A stretch of 64,000 nucleotides of DNA from Riptortus pedestris (GCA_019009955.1 CM032228.1:130042001-130106000); one strand, 5' to 3'. Counted from the stretch's first letter, positions 1 through 12,566 are shown. Made by a program: numbers and translations. Notes: generated by a model not told the origin, from the letters alone.

Positions 1-570
1 AAAAAAACCAGGAACACCTTTTGAGGTCTTAATTACCAGCTAAATGTGTGGTAATAACGGTCGACTAAGTGTAATGGATCTCTTCAGTCAATCGTACAAT
101 AAACAGAATTCTGCTCAGTGCTCGTATTTTAGTTTGTTATACTTCGTTAAGACGAAGTACATGCCTTCTTATCTAATTATTATTTTTTATTCTTACTTTC
201 AGTGGGGTTTCTTTAGAAAAAAAGTGGCTATTCAGGTTGCTAAAACGAAAAAGCCCCAAAATTCCTTCAAATATTTGCAAATCGTAGTAAATGAGTGCTA
301 CAACATCTTTTTGAATTTTAAAAGCTATATATTATATAATACCTCTCCAAGTCAGTCTATCCTTGGCGATGTCTTTCAAGCCCATTACGTTGAACTCTTT
401 ACTCCATCAACCCAACTAACCTTCTGTCAAAATCATTGACTTGTCTTCATTGTCAGGTATCTACAAACACAAACACAAACGCACGTAGACGTACATTCTT
501 TTTTTTCGGTAGACATTATATATCATTGATACCATCTGCCCCGACTTAAGGTATTCGTGATCAGAGTTTT
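1..570. other. AT-rich spacer, no supported gene
   Basis: The longest frame of the whole window lies here on the plus strand (44-439, 131 codons). It has no recognisable domain, and its composition is what AT-rich DNA gives by chance (Tyr, Phe, Leu, Ile, Asn). I see no splice-site pattern or promoter to support it and do not call it a gene. The stretch ends at the first family H repeat. Confidence 0.5.
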
Positions 571-690
571 ATTAGCAGATTTCCCGTACGGGAAATCAGC
601 AATTGAGGTCGTACTCATGACGCGATTTTCGAAAAAAAATTTCAAATGCCTATCGATACTACCTAGGAGATGACGAAAATGAGGTCCGTT

Positions 691-750
<60 letters not shown>

Positions 751-1190
751 CTGTTAACGCTCTAGCGGTCGTAATTTTTGTTTGATCGCAACCAAACTCG
801 ATATTTAAACGTTTTATGTAAAAAAAATAGATCAAGTCCGTTAATGGCTGAAATCGGACCAATGGGAGAGGGGTGGGGTTAGAGGGGGGATTTTCGAAAA
901 TTCGAAATATCTCCGTTACTTTACGTCGTATCGAAAAAATATATAAAATCAATCTAATAGGAAATTAAATTTACTATAAATATTGTTATATACATTTATT
1001 CTCTATCTTGAATATTAACCAAGATATTTGCATTTTTATTAAATATGGGCGGATAACGGACGAGAGTGACTTTCCCGCCAAAAGCTAGTTCGGCCGTTTC
1101 TATTCGGCACTCGTATAGAGATTTCTCTATTGTATAACTTTACGTTGGAAATCTTTTTAGTTTACGCAGCCTCTGCGTAACTGAGTTTTT
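571..1190 (+). mobile_element. Family H (Helentron-like), type I copy
   Basis: The left end carries the terminal motif with a variant palindrome (GATTTCCCGTACGGGAAATC), followed by the conserved tract that reads towards ATGACGAAAATGAGGTCCG, then (AT)28, then the shared core ending near ACTTTACGTCGTATCG. The right end shows a degraded copy of the inverted motif (1146-1154) and a stem-loop CGCAGCCTCTGCG before the T run. The palindrome's central change (CTTAAG to CGTACG) keeps the self-complementarity, which suggests the hairpin itself is under selection or is easily copied as a foldback. Confidence 0.8.
693..748. repeat. (AT)28 microsatellite in family H core
   Basis: A pure AT dinucleotide run at the position where most family H copies carry a microsatellite, between the GGTCCGTTCAA block and the block that begins TGTTAACGCTCTAGCGG. 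Confidence 0.95.
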
Positions 1191-1406
1191 ATGTAGTGAG
1201 TGGACAACTGGCGTATAACCCCCGATAACCAAGGAGGAACTGGAATCGTTGTCTCTAGTAGACTGACAGGTCCCATTGTAGCCAGAGGGTCTGTGGGCGG
1301 GATCTATAAGAGCAATGGTCGTTGTCATCCTGAGTGGCTGGCAGACGTATGTGCTCGTTAGACTCCCGCTGAGTCATAAGCATTGCGACACTCGTGAACT
1401 AATGTT

Positions 1407-1530
1407 CTCCCTTGGTGGGAATCGAACCTGTACCCATTTTTACCTTCAACTTACTGTGGTAACCTTCAAACTACTGTGGTAACATGTAACCCTCTTCTTA
1501 ACCCGCACTACCACTTGGGCCTTACACACA
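1407..1530 (-). repeat. SINE-like element with tRNA-derived head
   Basis: On the minus strand the segment reads GGGCCCAAGTGGTAGTGCGG, resembling a tRNA 5' half with D-arm, and later GGTTCGATTCCCACC, an exact RNA polymerase III B box followed by an acceptor-like end. The spacing between A-like and B boxes is too long for a functional tRNA. It is enlarged by a tandem duplication of about 22 bp (1441-1483, two copies of a CTTCAA(C/A)(T/C)TACTGTGGTAAC unit). A degenerate tRNA pseudogene is the alternative to a SINE head. Confidence 0.6.
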
Positions 1531-1535
1531 CATAT

Positions 1536-2104
1536 ACTCGTATATCGACTTGGGTTTTCGATTAGCATTCTCCTCCAACGAATTTCATAGCGAAATAAAT
1601 AAATGATATCACGAGCGAATAAACAAGGATACCTTGTTTTTTCGTTTTTTTAAAGAATAATCAATATTTACCTGATGTATTGCGTCTAAAAGGTTAATCA
1701 ATGATAACGTGACCTGAAAGAATAAATCGCATGAGTAGCATCATTTTATAAAATATTTCCTTCTATAGGTGAGCTGACAGGTCTAGGGTGCGGGACTGTT
1801 CATCAGTTTTTATCGGATTCCGAAGCAGGGCTGGTGAGTTTATAAATGTAGTTAGACAGAAATGCCGATATCGAATCAGCACCTGCTCTAGCAGCGACGC
1901 AGCCCATTCTCAGCATGGGGACCAAATAACGTTACGTCGCTCTCCCAACCAATTCCATCCACCCCAACATCTAATCGGCTTCAATGATTTTTTTCTTCTT
2001 GTTATGCTTTTTCAACAACCAATTTCTTCATTTACTTCACTGGCGAAGAGGGTGGGCATTTATTTATAAAACCAACAATTTTTCAACAAGTGTCCGTCCA
2101 GCAG
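1536..2104. other. Spacer with one GC-richer unrecognised frame
   Basis: A plus-strand frame at 1788-2069 (93 codons) lies in a slightly GC-richer patch. No motif or family is recognisable and no second exon is visible, so it is treated as non-coding. Confidence 0.4.
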
Positions 2105-2553
2105 GGGGTGCGTTATTCCCACGTACAACACGTATTTGTATTTACCTCAAAATTTAAAAGTACAATGAGCACAATATTGGGTATTTAGGCTTCTAATAAT
2201 GTACTTCACAATATAACAGCATATTGTCAATATGACCGGCGTAGGAGTGGGGGTTTACTGAAGGCCAAAAACTAATAAATGGAAATATCTCGGTTAATAA
2301 TCACGATAATAAAAAAACGTACATAACATTTATAGAGCACTAAATTTGTAATAATATTCCCTTTATACAATTTTTCGATCCGACGAATAATAACGGAGAT
2401 ATTTCAAATTTTCGAAATTCCCCCCTCTAAACCCCTCTCCTCCTGATCGGATTTCAGCCGCTAACGAACTTGATCTTTATTTTTACATGAATCGTTTAAA
2501 TATCGAGTTTCGTAACGATCTCACAAAAATAGCGACCATTAGACCGTTATCAG

Positions 2554-2622
<69 letters not shown>

Positions 2623-2735
2623 GTTTTGAACGTACCTTATTTTCGTCATCACCTGGGTAGGATCAAAGGACATTTGAGGACATTTTTCAAAAATTGCTTA
2701 ATGAGTATGACCTCAAGCTGATTTCATCGATCATA
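2105..2735 (-). mobile_element. Family H type II copy with (CA)n core
   Basis: In reverse orientation this copy runs from the type II tail (around 2150-2270, GTGGGGGTTTACTGAAGGCC-like) through the core (TTTTTCGATCCGACG, then CGGATTTCAGCCG, then CGAACTTGATCTT) to the AGGACATTTGAGGACATTT block. Both ends are eroded. The palindrome has been reduced to AGCTGATTTCATCG. Its microsatellite is CA rather than AT. Confidence 0.75.
2555..2619. repeat. (CA)32 microsatellite in family H core
   Basis: A perfect CA run occupying the same place in the element where other copies have (AT)n, bounded by a degraded CCGTTATCAGT and by GCAGTTTTGAACG. Confidence 0.95.
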
Positions 2736-2879
2736 GTAAGTAAATCTTTTCATTTTGTTGAAAATTGTTGAGTTGAAACAACTCTTCTGAATTGTAAACA
2801 AACAGGTCTGCCAACCACTCAGCTAAACAGAGAGGTAGACATATTCTTCACTGGAAGGAAGAAGATTACACGAGTCTCT

Positions 2880-3075
2880 ATACCGATTTCAAGAGAGCCG
2901 AACAGAACCAACAATAGCCGATCTCATCTCGTCCGTTATCTGCGCACACTTAATAAAAATGCAAATATTTCTGTATATAATTTTCAACGGACCTTATTTT
3001 CGTCATCTCCTGGGTAGGATTGACGGAAGTTGAAGAAAGTTTGCGAAAATTGCGTCAAGAGGAAATCTGCTAAAA
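2880..3075 (-). mobile_element. Family H, internally deleted copy
   Basis: A short minus-strand copy that joins the TCTCGTCCGTTATCTGCGCA block of type I directly to the 5' terminal part (TTTTCGTCATCTCCTGGGTA, then GGAAATCTGCTAAAA). About 400 bp of core, including the microsatellite, is missing. The 5' terminus is well kept although half of the palindrome is lost. Confidence 0.7.
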
Positions 3076-3957
3076 AAACTAAGGCTTATAAAACAGCTGT
3101 ACCAATAAACGTCGCTAGCCCACCTTAAAGTCTAAGTCCTGTTTCCACAGGCTTCTTATTAAGGGAGAAATTGAGTATAGAATGAGATCAACAGTACTTT
3201 TGGAGATCAGAAATCTGCTTAGCTTACACCAGCTGCAGGACAAACAATTTTTCAGGAATGCAGAACTAAAAGTAATAGTGGCGTTACAATTTTCTTCGTA
3301 TATCCGTAATGCAGTCTATAACGTGGAGCACTAAGTAATTACTACGACTATGTATTTTATGTGATGAATTATGAAGGCTGCAGCTACACGAAAGGGTGTA
3401 CTAATTAGGGTAATTGCATCTATTTCACATGCTATACACAATATATAACTACTAAAGACCCCACGTTAATGGAATATGGTTATCCAGCAAGCCGGTTCTA
3501 TACAAATCCCGTATAGAACATACTTACCCCATCTATATTATTCTTTTTAGTTTGCTCTAATAAATTTGTTATAAGGATGTCAATGGAATTAGTAGCAGTT
3601 AATTATTGACCTCTCAACCAATACATGAATTATGGCATTACAGGTAAAAAACGTCATACAGCAACGATATGTAGCTTTCAATTTTTGACGATTTTGTCAA
3701 TCCTCGCAGCCAAAATACAGGGTAAGATATTTTGTTGTTTCAGCACATCTCGGCAGTCTAAAGGGAGGTTGAGTAATTAAACACACTTTTTTAAAGCAAA
3801 TCCATTCCTTAATTATTCACATTTGAAATATAATGAGCAAATATTGGAAAAAATTGTCTGTTTCGTATAGCATGTACATCCAAGTCAATTAAGGAGAAAT
3901 GTATTTCGTGACAATAAGGATATGAATATCACTTATGAGCACGAGTGAATAATATAT

Positions 3958-4523
3958 AAAAGTCAGTCACGAAGGGGCTGCGTAAACTAAGCAGATTTCC
4001 CAGTTATACAATAGAGAAATCTCCATACGAGTGCCGAACAACTACGGAAGCGGCCGAACAACGAGTAACTTTCGGTGGAAACGAAGAGAAGCGACCATAG
4101 CTCGTCCGTTACACTTTATAAAAATGAAAATATCTTGGTTAATATTCAAAATAGGGAATAAATGTACATAATAATATTTATAGTAAATTTGATTTGCAAT
4201 AAGATTGGTTCTATACAACTTTTCGATCCGACGTATAGTAACGGAGATATTTCGAATTTTTGAAATTCCCCATCTAACCCCCCCCCCTCCCACTTGTCGG
4301 ATTTCAGCCGTTAACGAACTTGATCTTCCTTTTTACATAAAACGATTAAATACCGAGTTTGGTGACGATTAAATAAAAATTGCGACCGCTAGAGTGTTGA
4401 CAGACAAGTATATAAGTATAGTTTTGAACGGACCTCATTTTCGTCATCTCCTGGGTAGGATCGATGGACATTTGAAAACATTTTTTGAAAATCGCGTTCC
4501 CCCTTAAAGGAAATCTGCTAAAA
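3958..4523 (-). mobile_element. Family H type I copy
   Basis: Both ends are present on the minus strand. The plus-strand reading begins AAAAGTCAGTCACGAAGGGG, continues with GCGTAAACTAAGCAGATTTC, and ends GGAAATCTGCTAAAA. The core is complete, but the microsatellite is only a short TATATAAGTATAG tract and the terminal palindrome has lost one arm. The ORFs at 4042-4293 and 4346-4534 are chance reads through this repeat. Confidence 0.8.
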
Positions 4524-4867
4524 GTATTTTCCATTAAAAGAACGTATAGTGTAGGCCTAAGTTAGTTTTGGAGAGACAGAGAAAGATAAGAGGTTATCGA
4601 TAAAATAACGGAGCTGGAGTCAGCAGATTTCATATCTTCTCAGGGATAAATGCTGTAACTGTTGTTCGCAAAGTAATGGTCCTATTTGGGGTACCGTTGC
4701 CCCCAGAATCTAGGCTGGATATCTCAATCCGAGATAGCCTACAACTTTATCAACCCCTTGCATTGCTTTATTTATTAAATCCACTATCAAGGATTTAGGT
4801 TTTTTTTTCTTGTAGTTTTGTAATTTATTTTGCAAATCTATTCTTCTTCAATTCGTTATATTTATTT

Positions 4868-4996
4868 TGTGATGAAATTCATTAAATAACGTCCTAAAAT
4901 CCCACCCTGGCTAGACAAGGGTGGTAACCTGTAGATAACCCGTCCCGATTAGCCTAAGTTGCAAAACGTGGACGTTAATAAATAAATAAATAAATC
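4868..4996 (+). repeat. SINE 3' body with conserved hairpin and ATAA tail
   Basis: Shared with 42985-43105 (plus) and 53158-53337 (minus). The common body is CATTAAATAACGTCC, then CCACCCTGGCTAGACAAGGG with a following TGG that closes a CCACCC/GGGTGG stem, then GATAACCCGTCCCGATTAGC. It ends in TGGACGTTAATAAATAAATA. The tRNA-like head seen in the 53 kb copy is absent, so this copy is 5' truncated. Confidence 0.75.
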
Positions 4997-5086
4997 GTTA
5001 TATTTATTTATTTCTACGTATGCAACATACGGATTATTATTGTAATTAGCAATATCATTTGTTTTTGTGTTTATGTAAATTCCAAA

Positions 5087-5294
5087 CGATACTTATTGGG
5101 TATTCTTCATATTGAACAGAAGTGACAATCCTAACTGTACTCAATGCTACAATATACAAACAATAAAACATATACCAACTGAATGCAGATGGCGAAATTA
5201 TCTAAATATACTACGTGACTTCAACAACTTACTGCTACTATTGCCCACAAATTGTTACCATTTCAACAAATTTAAAAACTATTGCCTAGTTTGA
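5087..5294 (+). pseudogene. LINE 3' ORF relic (zinc knuckle end)
   Basis: The peptide LNRSDNPNCTQCYN followed by TIKHIPTEC matches the Cys-x2-Cys ... His-x4-Cys ending of the reverse transcriptase ORF of many non-LTR retrotransposons, where the usual sense is HLLNRSD-P-C-x2-C then HI-x2-C. Only about 60 codons remain before a stop at 5294. The residues before LNRSD are out of register, which suggests a small indel. No reverse transcriptase core lies upstream, so this is a 5'-truncated dead copy. The clade cannot be set from this piece; the 41 kb LINE has the same ending. Confidence 0.65.
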
Positions 5295-5325
5295 AAATAT
5301 AAAATTATAATTTTTAAAAGTGTGC

Positions 5326-5380
5326 TTGTGTCCTGAAAATAGTGAGTACGACCTCAATTGCAGATTTCCCTTAGAGGAAC
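5326..5380 (-). mobile_element. Family H 5' end fragment
   Basis: Contains GTGAGTACGACCTCAATTGC and GATTTCCCTTAGAGGAA, a damaged form of the 5' palindrome region, on the minus strand. Nothing else of the element is attached. Confidence 0.55.
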
Positions 5381-5979
5381 AAATTTTAATAAGAAGCCTC
5401 TTCTTCTAGAGGGACTTTTAGTCATGAACATTGATACAAGATATATTTAAGATATTAAATACAAATAAAATAAATGAACTCACTTAATATAAACTATTGC
5501 TATTATTAAGTACGAGAGTGCTTTCCAATTTTTAAGAAAACTATTTGTGAATCACAATCACAATCTAAATAGTCGTTCCATCCAATGATTTTACTTTTAA
5601 TTAAGATGATGCGTTCTCTTGCAATGAAGTATGAACGAGGTGTAATGAATTATTATGAATTTAATGTCCGTCAATGGCTGTGCAAAACTAAACAAATTAT
5701 CCAGGAGGTGGTACAGGACACGCTAACATCAAAAATCCCCTTCTGTTCTCCATTTTTTCAGTAATAATATGTCTAAGTAAACAATTATTCATTTTATTAC
5801 CTCCGGAACATGGCGATGTCGCTCAGTGTTTTTATTACCCGTTTCAAGTCTTGTGTCGTCAGCATGTCGATGTCTACATTTCTTTTTCTGGCTTTTAATT
5901 TAGCTTGTCTGTAGATGTAAGTCCTATTTAATAGAAAATGAAATATAAACTGGATTCGAGACGCTTACTGCCTGAAAAT

Positions 5980-6155
5980 TAGCGGAAGTGGGGTACACTG
6001 AAGACTGTAGTCTAAAAAATGTAAATATCTGCATAAATATGAAATTAATAAAATAACATTTATAGAAACATAAATATGCAGAGAGATTGTTTATATAAAA
6101 TCCTTCTATCCCATTCGTAATAACCGAGAAATTACGGGTTTTCGAGAAATAAGAA
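5980..6155 (-). mobile_element. Diverged family H core fragment
   Basis: GCGGAAGTGGGGTACACTGA, AAATGTAAATATCTGC and TAACATTTATAGAAACATAA follow the order of the type II core in reverse orientation, but with many substitutions. A similar, even weaker piece lies at about 6415-6600. Confidence 0.45.
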
Positions 6156-6599
6156 ACAAATCGTGTAGTCTAGAACATTAAATGGACCAATTCACACCGC
6201 ACATATTGGAATGCATCAAGCATAGATTAATTACAATGAAAAGAATATTTCAATCATAAGTTTGGAATAAAAAGTTTCATGATGTATCAGGTTTCTGCTA
6301 ATATGAGGTGCATTCATATATTGGGGGGGTTTACAAAATTCTGAATGCTAAAAAGTCCGTCATGGAAGAGCGCAGTCACCTGCTGGGATGGCACACTAGT
6401 GAAATCATTTCGATAAGTGGGGGTTAACAGACGCCTGAAAACAAGTACGAATAACTAGCTTAATATATGAGTAAAGAGAAAATGTATACAACAACAGGTA
6501 ACTGTAACAGTATAAAGTGACTCATGTATACAAAACATATTCATTTCTATTGAGACATTAAAATATTACAAATTAATAACTTAGTAAGAAGAAGATAAC

Positions 6600-7800
6600 A
6601 GTGTATTTTAGTTTTGATTAATCATTCTAGAAGGACAAAGATTATCCCTTATATGTAGTTATGGGATACTATCTGGAAAATTACTTTAAATCTATTGTAA
6701 GAAAGGAGCACATTAGCAGTGGTTGCGTGCTTGAACTTTACAGCGACCGTCGGTAGGGAATAGTTGATTGGGTAATATGCTCGTGACTCTTAGGTCATAA
6801 ATAATCCAAGGAGGATTAGAATCCTTGGAGAAAATTTAAACTCTGCCTCAGGAAGAAGACTACCTCTAGTGGGGCTTATATGTAGTCAAGTTCATCCTTC
6901 CCCAACAACAATTATGAGAAATCACCGAGTCTGTACATAATTGTAAGCGGATATTCGTCCATAATATACGGAAAAATGTTACGGAAATTTCTTTGCCACC
7001 ACATGGAGTAAGCAGGGTAGTACTTCCAAGTTATAGTTCATATGATCCATTTTGAATTTATATAAGCTAGTTTAAGTCATTCCTAATTGTCCAAATTATG
7101 TTTGTCAGCAGATGGAGCGAGGATGGTGGCACTTAAAAGTTATAGTTTGTATCCTCACACTGGCTAATGCCTATCATTAATCAGCTAATGCAGAATGCGG
7201 GATGGCTTCGTAATAACATTCGTTTCTAGAGTAACAGAGTTGACTTCACTCTCCGTCATATCAGTATTGTAGGTTAGTACCATTCGAACAACAACCATTC
7301 ACAATCAAACGGTAACCACAGCATGTCCCTGTGATTCTCAACAAGGTTGACAGTTGAAAAAAAACAAGATTATATAAAATATACGATAAGAATGGCGTTT
7401 ATGATACATTGATTTTATGTGTGGAAATTATCATATTTTAAGGAAAGTAAATACTAATACGAAAAACGCCTGACATATGTAAGGCGAATTCTCATTTGAA
7501 TTAATAAATTATCTAACAGCTTATAGAAACAGCTGATTATACTATTATTTTGCTGCACAAGGACCACATAGAGTACTCTTGTGGAAAATTTATTCAATAA
7601 CCTGGAATTCTGCTTGCTTACATATTGAAGTAGCTTTGAGTAGACTAGTCGTTTTGAGACTTATAAATTGGGATGAAAAATGATTCTTATCGGTCTTGCT
7701 GTGAGCAGATTGGTAGAATATTATCAAACAAACATACTTACAACAGAGTCACTGGAGGTGACATGAAATATGAAATTGAGCACAGCGGTTGAGATTATGA
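6600..7800. other. AT-rich spacer, nothing recognised
   Basis: No repeat unit, coding signal or RNA gene is recognisable in this stretch. It has modest complexity and no long microsatellite. Confidence 0.4.
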
Positions 7801-8060
7801 GTACTAGTATAAGGGGGTTTACTACAGGCTGAAAACAATAAGGTACGAATAACTCACTTGAGTAGTTACGATTATATAGACCAAAAATGATAGAGCATCA
7901 CTAGTATAACAAGATTGGTTCAATAACATTTTCTGATACGACTCATAATAACAGAAATATTTTGAAATTTCGTATTCCCTCCTCGAGCCTCCCTCTGTTC
8001 TGGGTTCAACCATTAACAACTATGAACTTAAGTGTTGAATTAAAGGGTTCAATATGGATT
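7800..8060 (-). mobile_element. Diverged family H core fragment
   Basis: Reads GGGGGTTTACTACAGGCTGA, then a core with AACAAGATTGGTTCAATAAC and ACGACTCATAATAACAGAAA, then CCTCCCTCTGTTCTGGGTTC, in type II order on the minus strand. Another diverged core fragment follows at 8240-8395 (GAAAAATATCTTCGTTAATA, then ATACAATTTTTCGAACGGAG). Confidence 0.5.
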
Positions 8061-8399
8061 ATGATGTAAATAAAATTAAATTTTCGAGTAAAGAACGTAA
8101 AATCTAAATTGATGACGACATCAGAAAAGTATTTGGATGTATCTCACAAATTAAATGCTCAATGGAAACGATATTTGGTATTTTCTCTTCGAGTTAAATG
8201 TTTCATAAAGAACAACTTATTGGTAATATAAAATACGTAGAAGGGGGGGGGGTAATATAAAATCCGAAAACTGAAAAATATCTTCGTTAATATTCGAGAT
8301 AGAGAAAGATATATAAATAACAAAATTTATAGAAAAATAAGATTGGGTTCATACAATTTTTCGAACGGAGATATTTCGAACTTTGAACATGAATCCATT

Positions 8400-9091
8400 T
8401 GACATATTTTTCATTAATGCTAGTAAGGCACAATTTATTTGATTTATCCGAAATATAAATACATGATGACAAATTTACGGACAATGAGTGGGGTATTGGA
8501 ACAAGTTGAAGATATTTATAATTAAATACCCTTCAGAGCAGTTATTCTAAAAGGACTTTTACAAGCTATATAAATCTAAACCCTCAGACAATGTAGCTGC
8601 GGGGAAAGGACTGGAGATTAAATACCTCTTTCTTTTCCTGCTTCCTCTTTATTTGCTTTTTAATAAAGAAGAATAAAAAGCCCAAAATAAAAATGATTAT
8701 GAAAAAATACCAGAGCTTTTAATGGGTTTAGTGGTGAATTTTAACTAAAAGGGTTAAATTATCGTCGCGAGAAGAAATTGTAATGAGTCAATTTACATTA
8801 GCCTTTACAAAATGAATCCGAGAGAATACTAGAGTAGAGGCCGGCCGCTATCTGCATTGTGAAATGGTTTTACATTACAGATCAGCAGTTGAGGATATTG
8901 AGTAGTTGGTGCGGGCAATTGCCTCCAGGATTTATGGTGTGGTAGGGGTGTCCCCCTCATTTGCTCAACCTCAAAATAACATAGCATACATACTTTAAAC
9001 AGAACAAACACAGCGCATTTCAATCCCTGTACACCACAATGAGATAGGCTCGTAGTTAGGAATTTGCTCGACAGTAGCTGCATTACTATAA
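8400..9091. other. Spacer without recognised features
   Basis: AT-rich with one GC-richer patch at about 8835-9020. A minus-strand frame there (8829-9083, 84 codons) has no recognisable domain and is not supported as a gene. Confidence 0.4.
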
Positions 9092-9962
9092 ATAAAGTTA
9101 CCCTAAGGGAAATCAGCTATTGAGGTCGTACTCATGACGCGATTTTTGAAAAATTTTCCTCAATTGTCTATCGCTCCTACCCAAGACATGACGAAAATGA
9201 GGTCCGCCAATAACGCTCTAGCGGTCGCAATTTTTGTTTGATCGTTACTAAACTCCATATTTAATCGTTTTATGTAAAACGAAAGATCAGGTTCGTTAAT
9301 GGCTGAAGTCGGATGAGTGGGAGGGGGGGAGTTGAAAATTAAAAAAAAACCGTTACTATAAGTTGGATCAAAAAATTGTATATAACCAATCTTATTGCAA
9401 ATTAAATGGTCTATAAATATTGTTCTATATATGTTTTCTGCATCATGAAGATCAACCGAGATATTTGGATTTTATTGTTTTCAACCTTCAGCCAACCCCA
9501 CTACTCATGTTAAACTAACAATACTTCGTTATGTAATAAATCACATTATTCGAACCTTAAATACCAAATATTGTTTTCAAGATATCTTTATTATACGACA
9601 TACGTGTAAATATGTTCTGTGCCCCCCCCCCCCCGTCTTAAGTTTTTGGACTACTTAAATTTGATTGACTGAGATAAAAATTATTCTGATTCATTATAAA
9701 TTACAGTACTAGACATAATAAATAGTTTTCAATCAAATTAATATGTTAACATTCTGATATATTTCAATAATTTAGTCGGGTTGGTTCGTTTACATTTCAG
9801 ACGCTTCCCGCGTCTGAAAAGGGGAAAGATTTCTTGTTACCGGTTGTATTTATTCACTTAATATTCAAGGTGGTATTGTGTTACCAGTATGTAGATTTAT
9901 CCATTATTAAACTTCACGAGAGAAATCTGCTAAGTTTACACAGCCCGTGCGTGGCGACTTTT
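9092..9962 (+). mobile_element. Family H type II copy lacking microsatellite
   Basis: A near full-length type II copy. The 5' palindrome is partly lost (CCCTAAGGGAAATCAGC). The microsatellite is absent, so GAGGTCCGCC runs directly into AATAACGCTCTAGCGG. The type II tail is complete (CCCCACTACTCATGTTAAAC, a C run at 9623-9636, GACTGAGATAAAAATTATTC). The 3' end carries the inverted motif (AGAAATCTGCT) and an eroded stem-loop before the T run. Confidence 0.8.
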
Positions 9963-12540
9963 TTTCTTTGTATCTAAGTAACAGTAATTGTTTTGTAAGA
10001 GGCAGCCCAATAGATTTCTTTTAACCTGTAGACTTTACTCGCTCTACCGGCCGACAGCTAAATTTCTCATTCAGTCATTAGTAATTAAAGAGAGACGTCA
10101 GCTTATTGCTGTCACCTCAGTGCGTCCATGATTCCCAATTTTTGTTTCAGTTATTTCGCAGGGACATCTCTTGTTCTGTGGGAGTCCCATTCTCTTGACG
10201 TTACAAGTTGGAATTATCCTGTAATTACCTCAGCTGGTTGTTGGTGAGATTCCAAATTTCGCTTTGAATCTCGACCTTCTTCCTTTCTCTCACCCTTCGA
10301 AGCCGTTTTCCTCCGCGCAATAGGGCAGTGACCAGCGAAATTTATTATAATGTTTTTCTTTCATTTAAATGTGTTTACTGTAGCCATCATTTTTTTTGTT
10401 ATCTGAGCTCACCATTTTGTTTTAATTCTGAGAATTCTATTCTTGTAATTGTTTCTTAGTTTTTATGTAGTTTTTATTATCCCCTTGCTTTTATAAATAT
10501 CACTCACTCGCTCAGGAAGCACCTCCTTATACCTCCACTGCAGCATAGGCACTGAAGTACTTTCCACCCTTTCTTTATTCGAAAAATCATGTTTTAGCAT
10601 TTTATTCTATATTTTTACATTTTTAATGGACTGAAAAAGGCCTTAACAAAAACCTTTAGTCAATGGATCACTTTCAGAGCCTACGCTCCATTTTTCAGGG
10701 ACTTCATACTCAGTATCAGAATATCCTTGAGAAGCCGCATTTCTTTATTAGCCACGCAGTCATTACACTTAAGTCGACGAGAGGTTTGTCAAAATCTCTA
10801 GAAGAGCAAAACCACAGACCGCCCATGACGACAGAAGAGTACAGCTAACTAATTGTAGTGGCATTTGGACAATTCTTGACATCCTTCAACAGTCACAGAG
10901 GCCACTAGGATCGAATGCTTACGAATTCCAGTATTTAGTTTTTTCTCAAATAAGAAATATTCATGTGTAATAACTGAGTACAGTAGGGTGTTAGATAGAT
11001 TTGAATAGTTTGATAGATATATTCCTTTTATTATATGTAGCTTATTATTTACAATAATTTTGTATCCAAATCGAAATGGCTGAAATCGGAACGATCGCGT
11101 CATAAGAGAGTTTTTCCGTTTAGATGAATAGAAAATATGGTAAATGAAAACATATTTCATTAAAGGCTTATAAGAAAAACAACTTTGTCAACCATTATTA
11201 CGAGTAATAAGGACCATTTAAGGGGGACAGAGCTAAAGCATCCCTTGGGACAGTATAATTTGTGATGGTGAAATAGCGGGGCGAGGGACAGAGAGCGGCC
11301 AATGTGATTAGGGTAACGCCTCGGCAAAACTGAATTTACCCCACAAACTACCTGATAAATCCCTTTTAGCAGTTTATGTCACCACAGTCAGTCATTAGCA
11401 GTCATGATGCTCTCATGACGTCGCCCGCCGGGAATTATAAGCTTTGCTTCGAGTCAAATGGCCGCCTTAAATGGCTTTCTGGCCATTTCCCGTCATTCTG
11501 TAACATTAAACTTGCCCAATAACTCGCTGAGACACTAGCTGAAAGGATCAAGTCTGAACCTATTTAATTTTAAGGTCTAATATACTCTAAATGAATCAAC
11601 AAATATAGCAGTGGTATAATTATCCTCTGGAAATTAGAATGTGGCTAAAATACGTAGATATATAAAATCTACTCATATGCAATTACAGTTTTCGTTTAGT
11701 TCGAACGGAACAAATCAATACAAATGTAAAATAACATATTAGAACATCCTTTCAGAAATTGGGCAATGAAAGAAGGCAGATAAAACCCCACCAGGGTAGA
11801 AAAAGGATATTATGGAACAAAAAAATACAAAAGAGGGTGAGTTTATGAAATACACTCATGAAAAAAATACATAAAATAAACTCCACAATATTCAAGATAA
11901 GTAAATTTCAAATCTCCCTCCCTGTAGTAACAATATTAACAAATGGGCTGTGACTCAATTTCATGAAGTACATATCAGATTAGAAGTAAGAATTTGCTAA
12001 AGGCTAAAAACGAAAAATTCATATTTCTGACCTTAATATTCTTAATACAAGAAAAAAAAAAAAGAAAAAAAAAAAATATTCAACACGGATCTTCATCAGA
12101 TATCCAGCAGTAGCTCTGCACACAATGTCGGCTTCCCTACTAAAGGGTTAAATTTAGATTTAAACAGTTGTCAATACATGTGGATTAAAATTATATTTCA
12201 ATCTCCAGATAACGGAATCAATATTTTCTACCACCTACCTTTTATTACAGTAACCAGGATGTCAAAAAGTATTTACCTGTGGAAAAAAAAGAAAACCTGG
12301 TTATTACAGAAATACAAATATTAAATAATAGCAGTCAACATTGTCTAGTAGATAGATCAGCAGTTTCTAAACTTTAGGAACACACGTAGTTTGCATAAAA
12401 ATTTTATATTTGAATTTACTATGAAAGTAATTAAATACCTTTTTTATATTTCTTGACAAGTGTTGTTCTTTAATATATCCAATCGTTTTTTGTCTTAAAT
12501 CCATATGGTAAGACTGGAGTACTTCAAGGTGTACGCCACA
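9963..12540. other. Long AT-rich spacer
   Basis: ORFs at 10663-10848 and 10849-11160 have no recognisable domain. A short GGCTGAAATCGGAACGATCG at about 11078 echoes family H but is isolated. Poly(A) tracts lie near 12050-12080. I find no gene, RNA gene or complete mobile element here. Confidence 0.4.
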
Positions 12541-12565
12541 TACTCAAACTGGCTCCATATAATAT

Positions 12566-12566
<1 letters not shown>

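Noticed and set aside
44..439. 131-codon plus-strand frame, the longest of the window
   Set aside because: No domain, no low-complexity signature of a known family, and amino-acid mix as expected from random AT-rich DNA.
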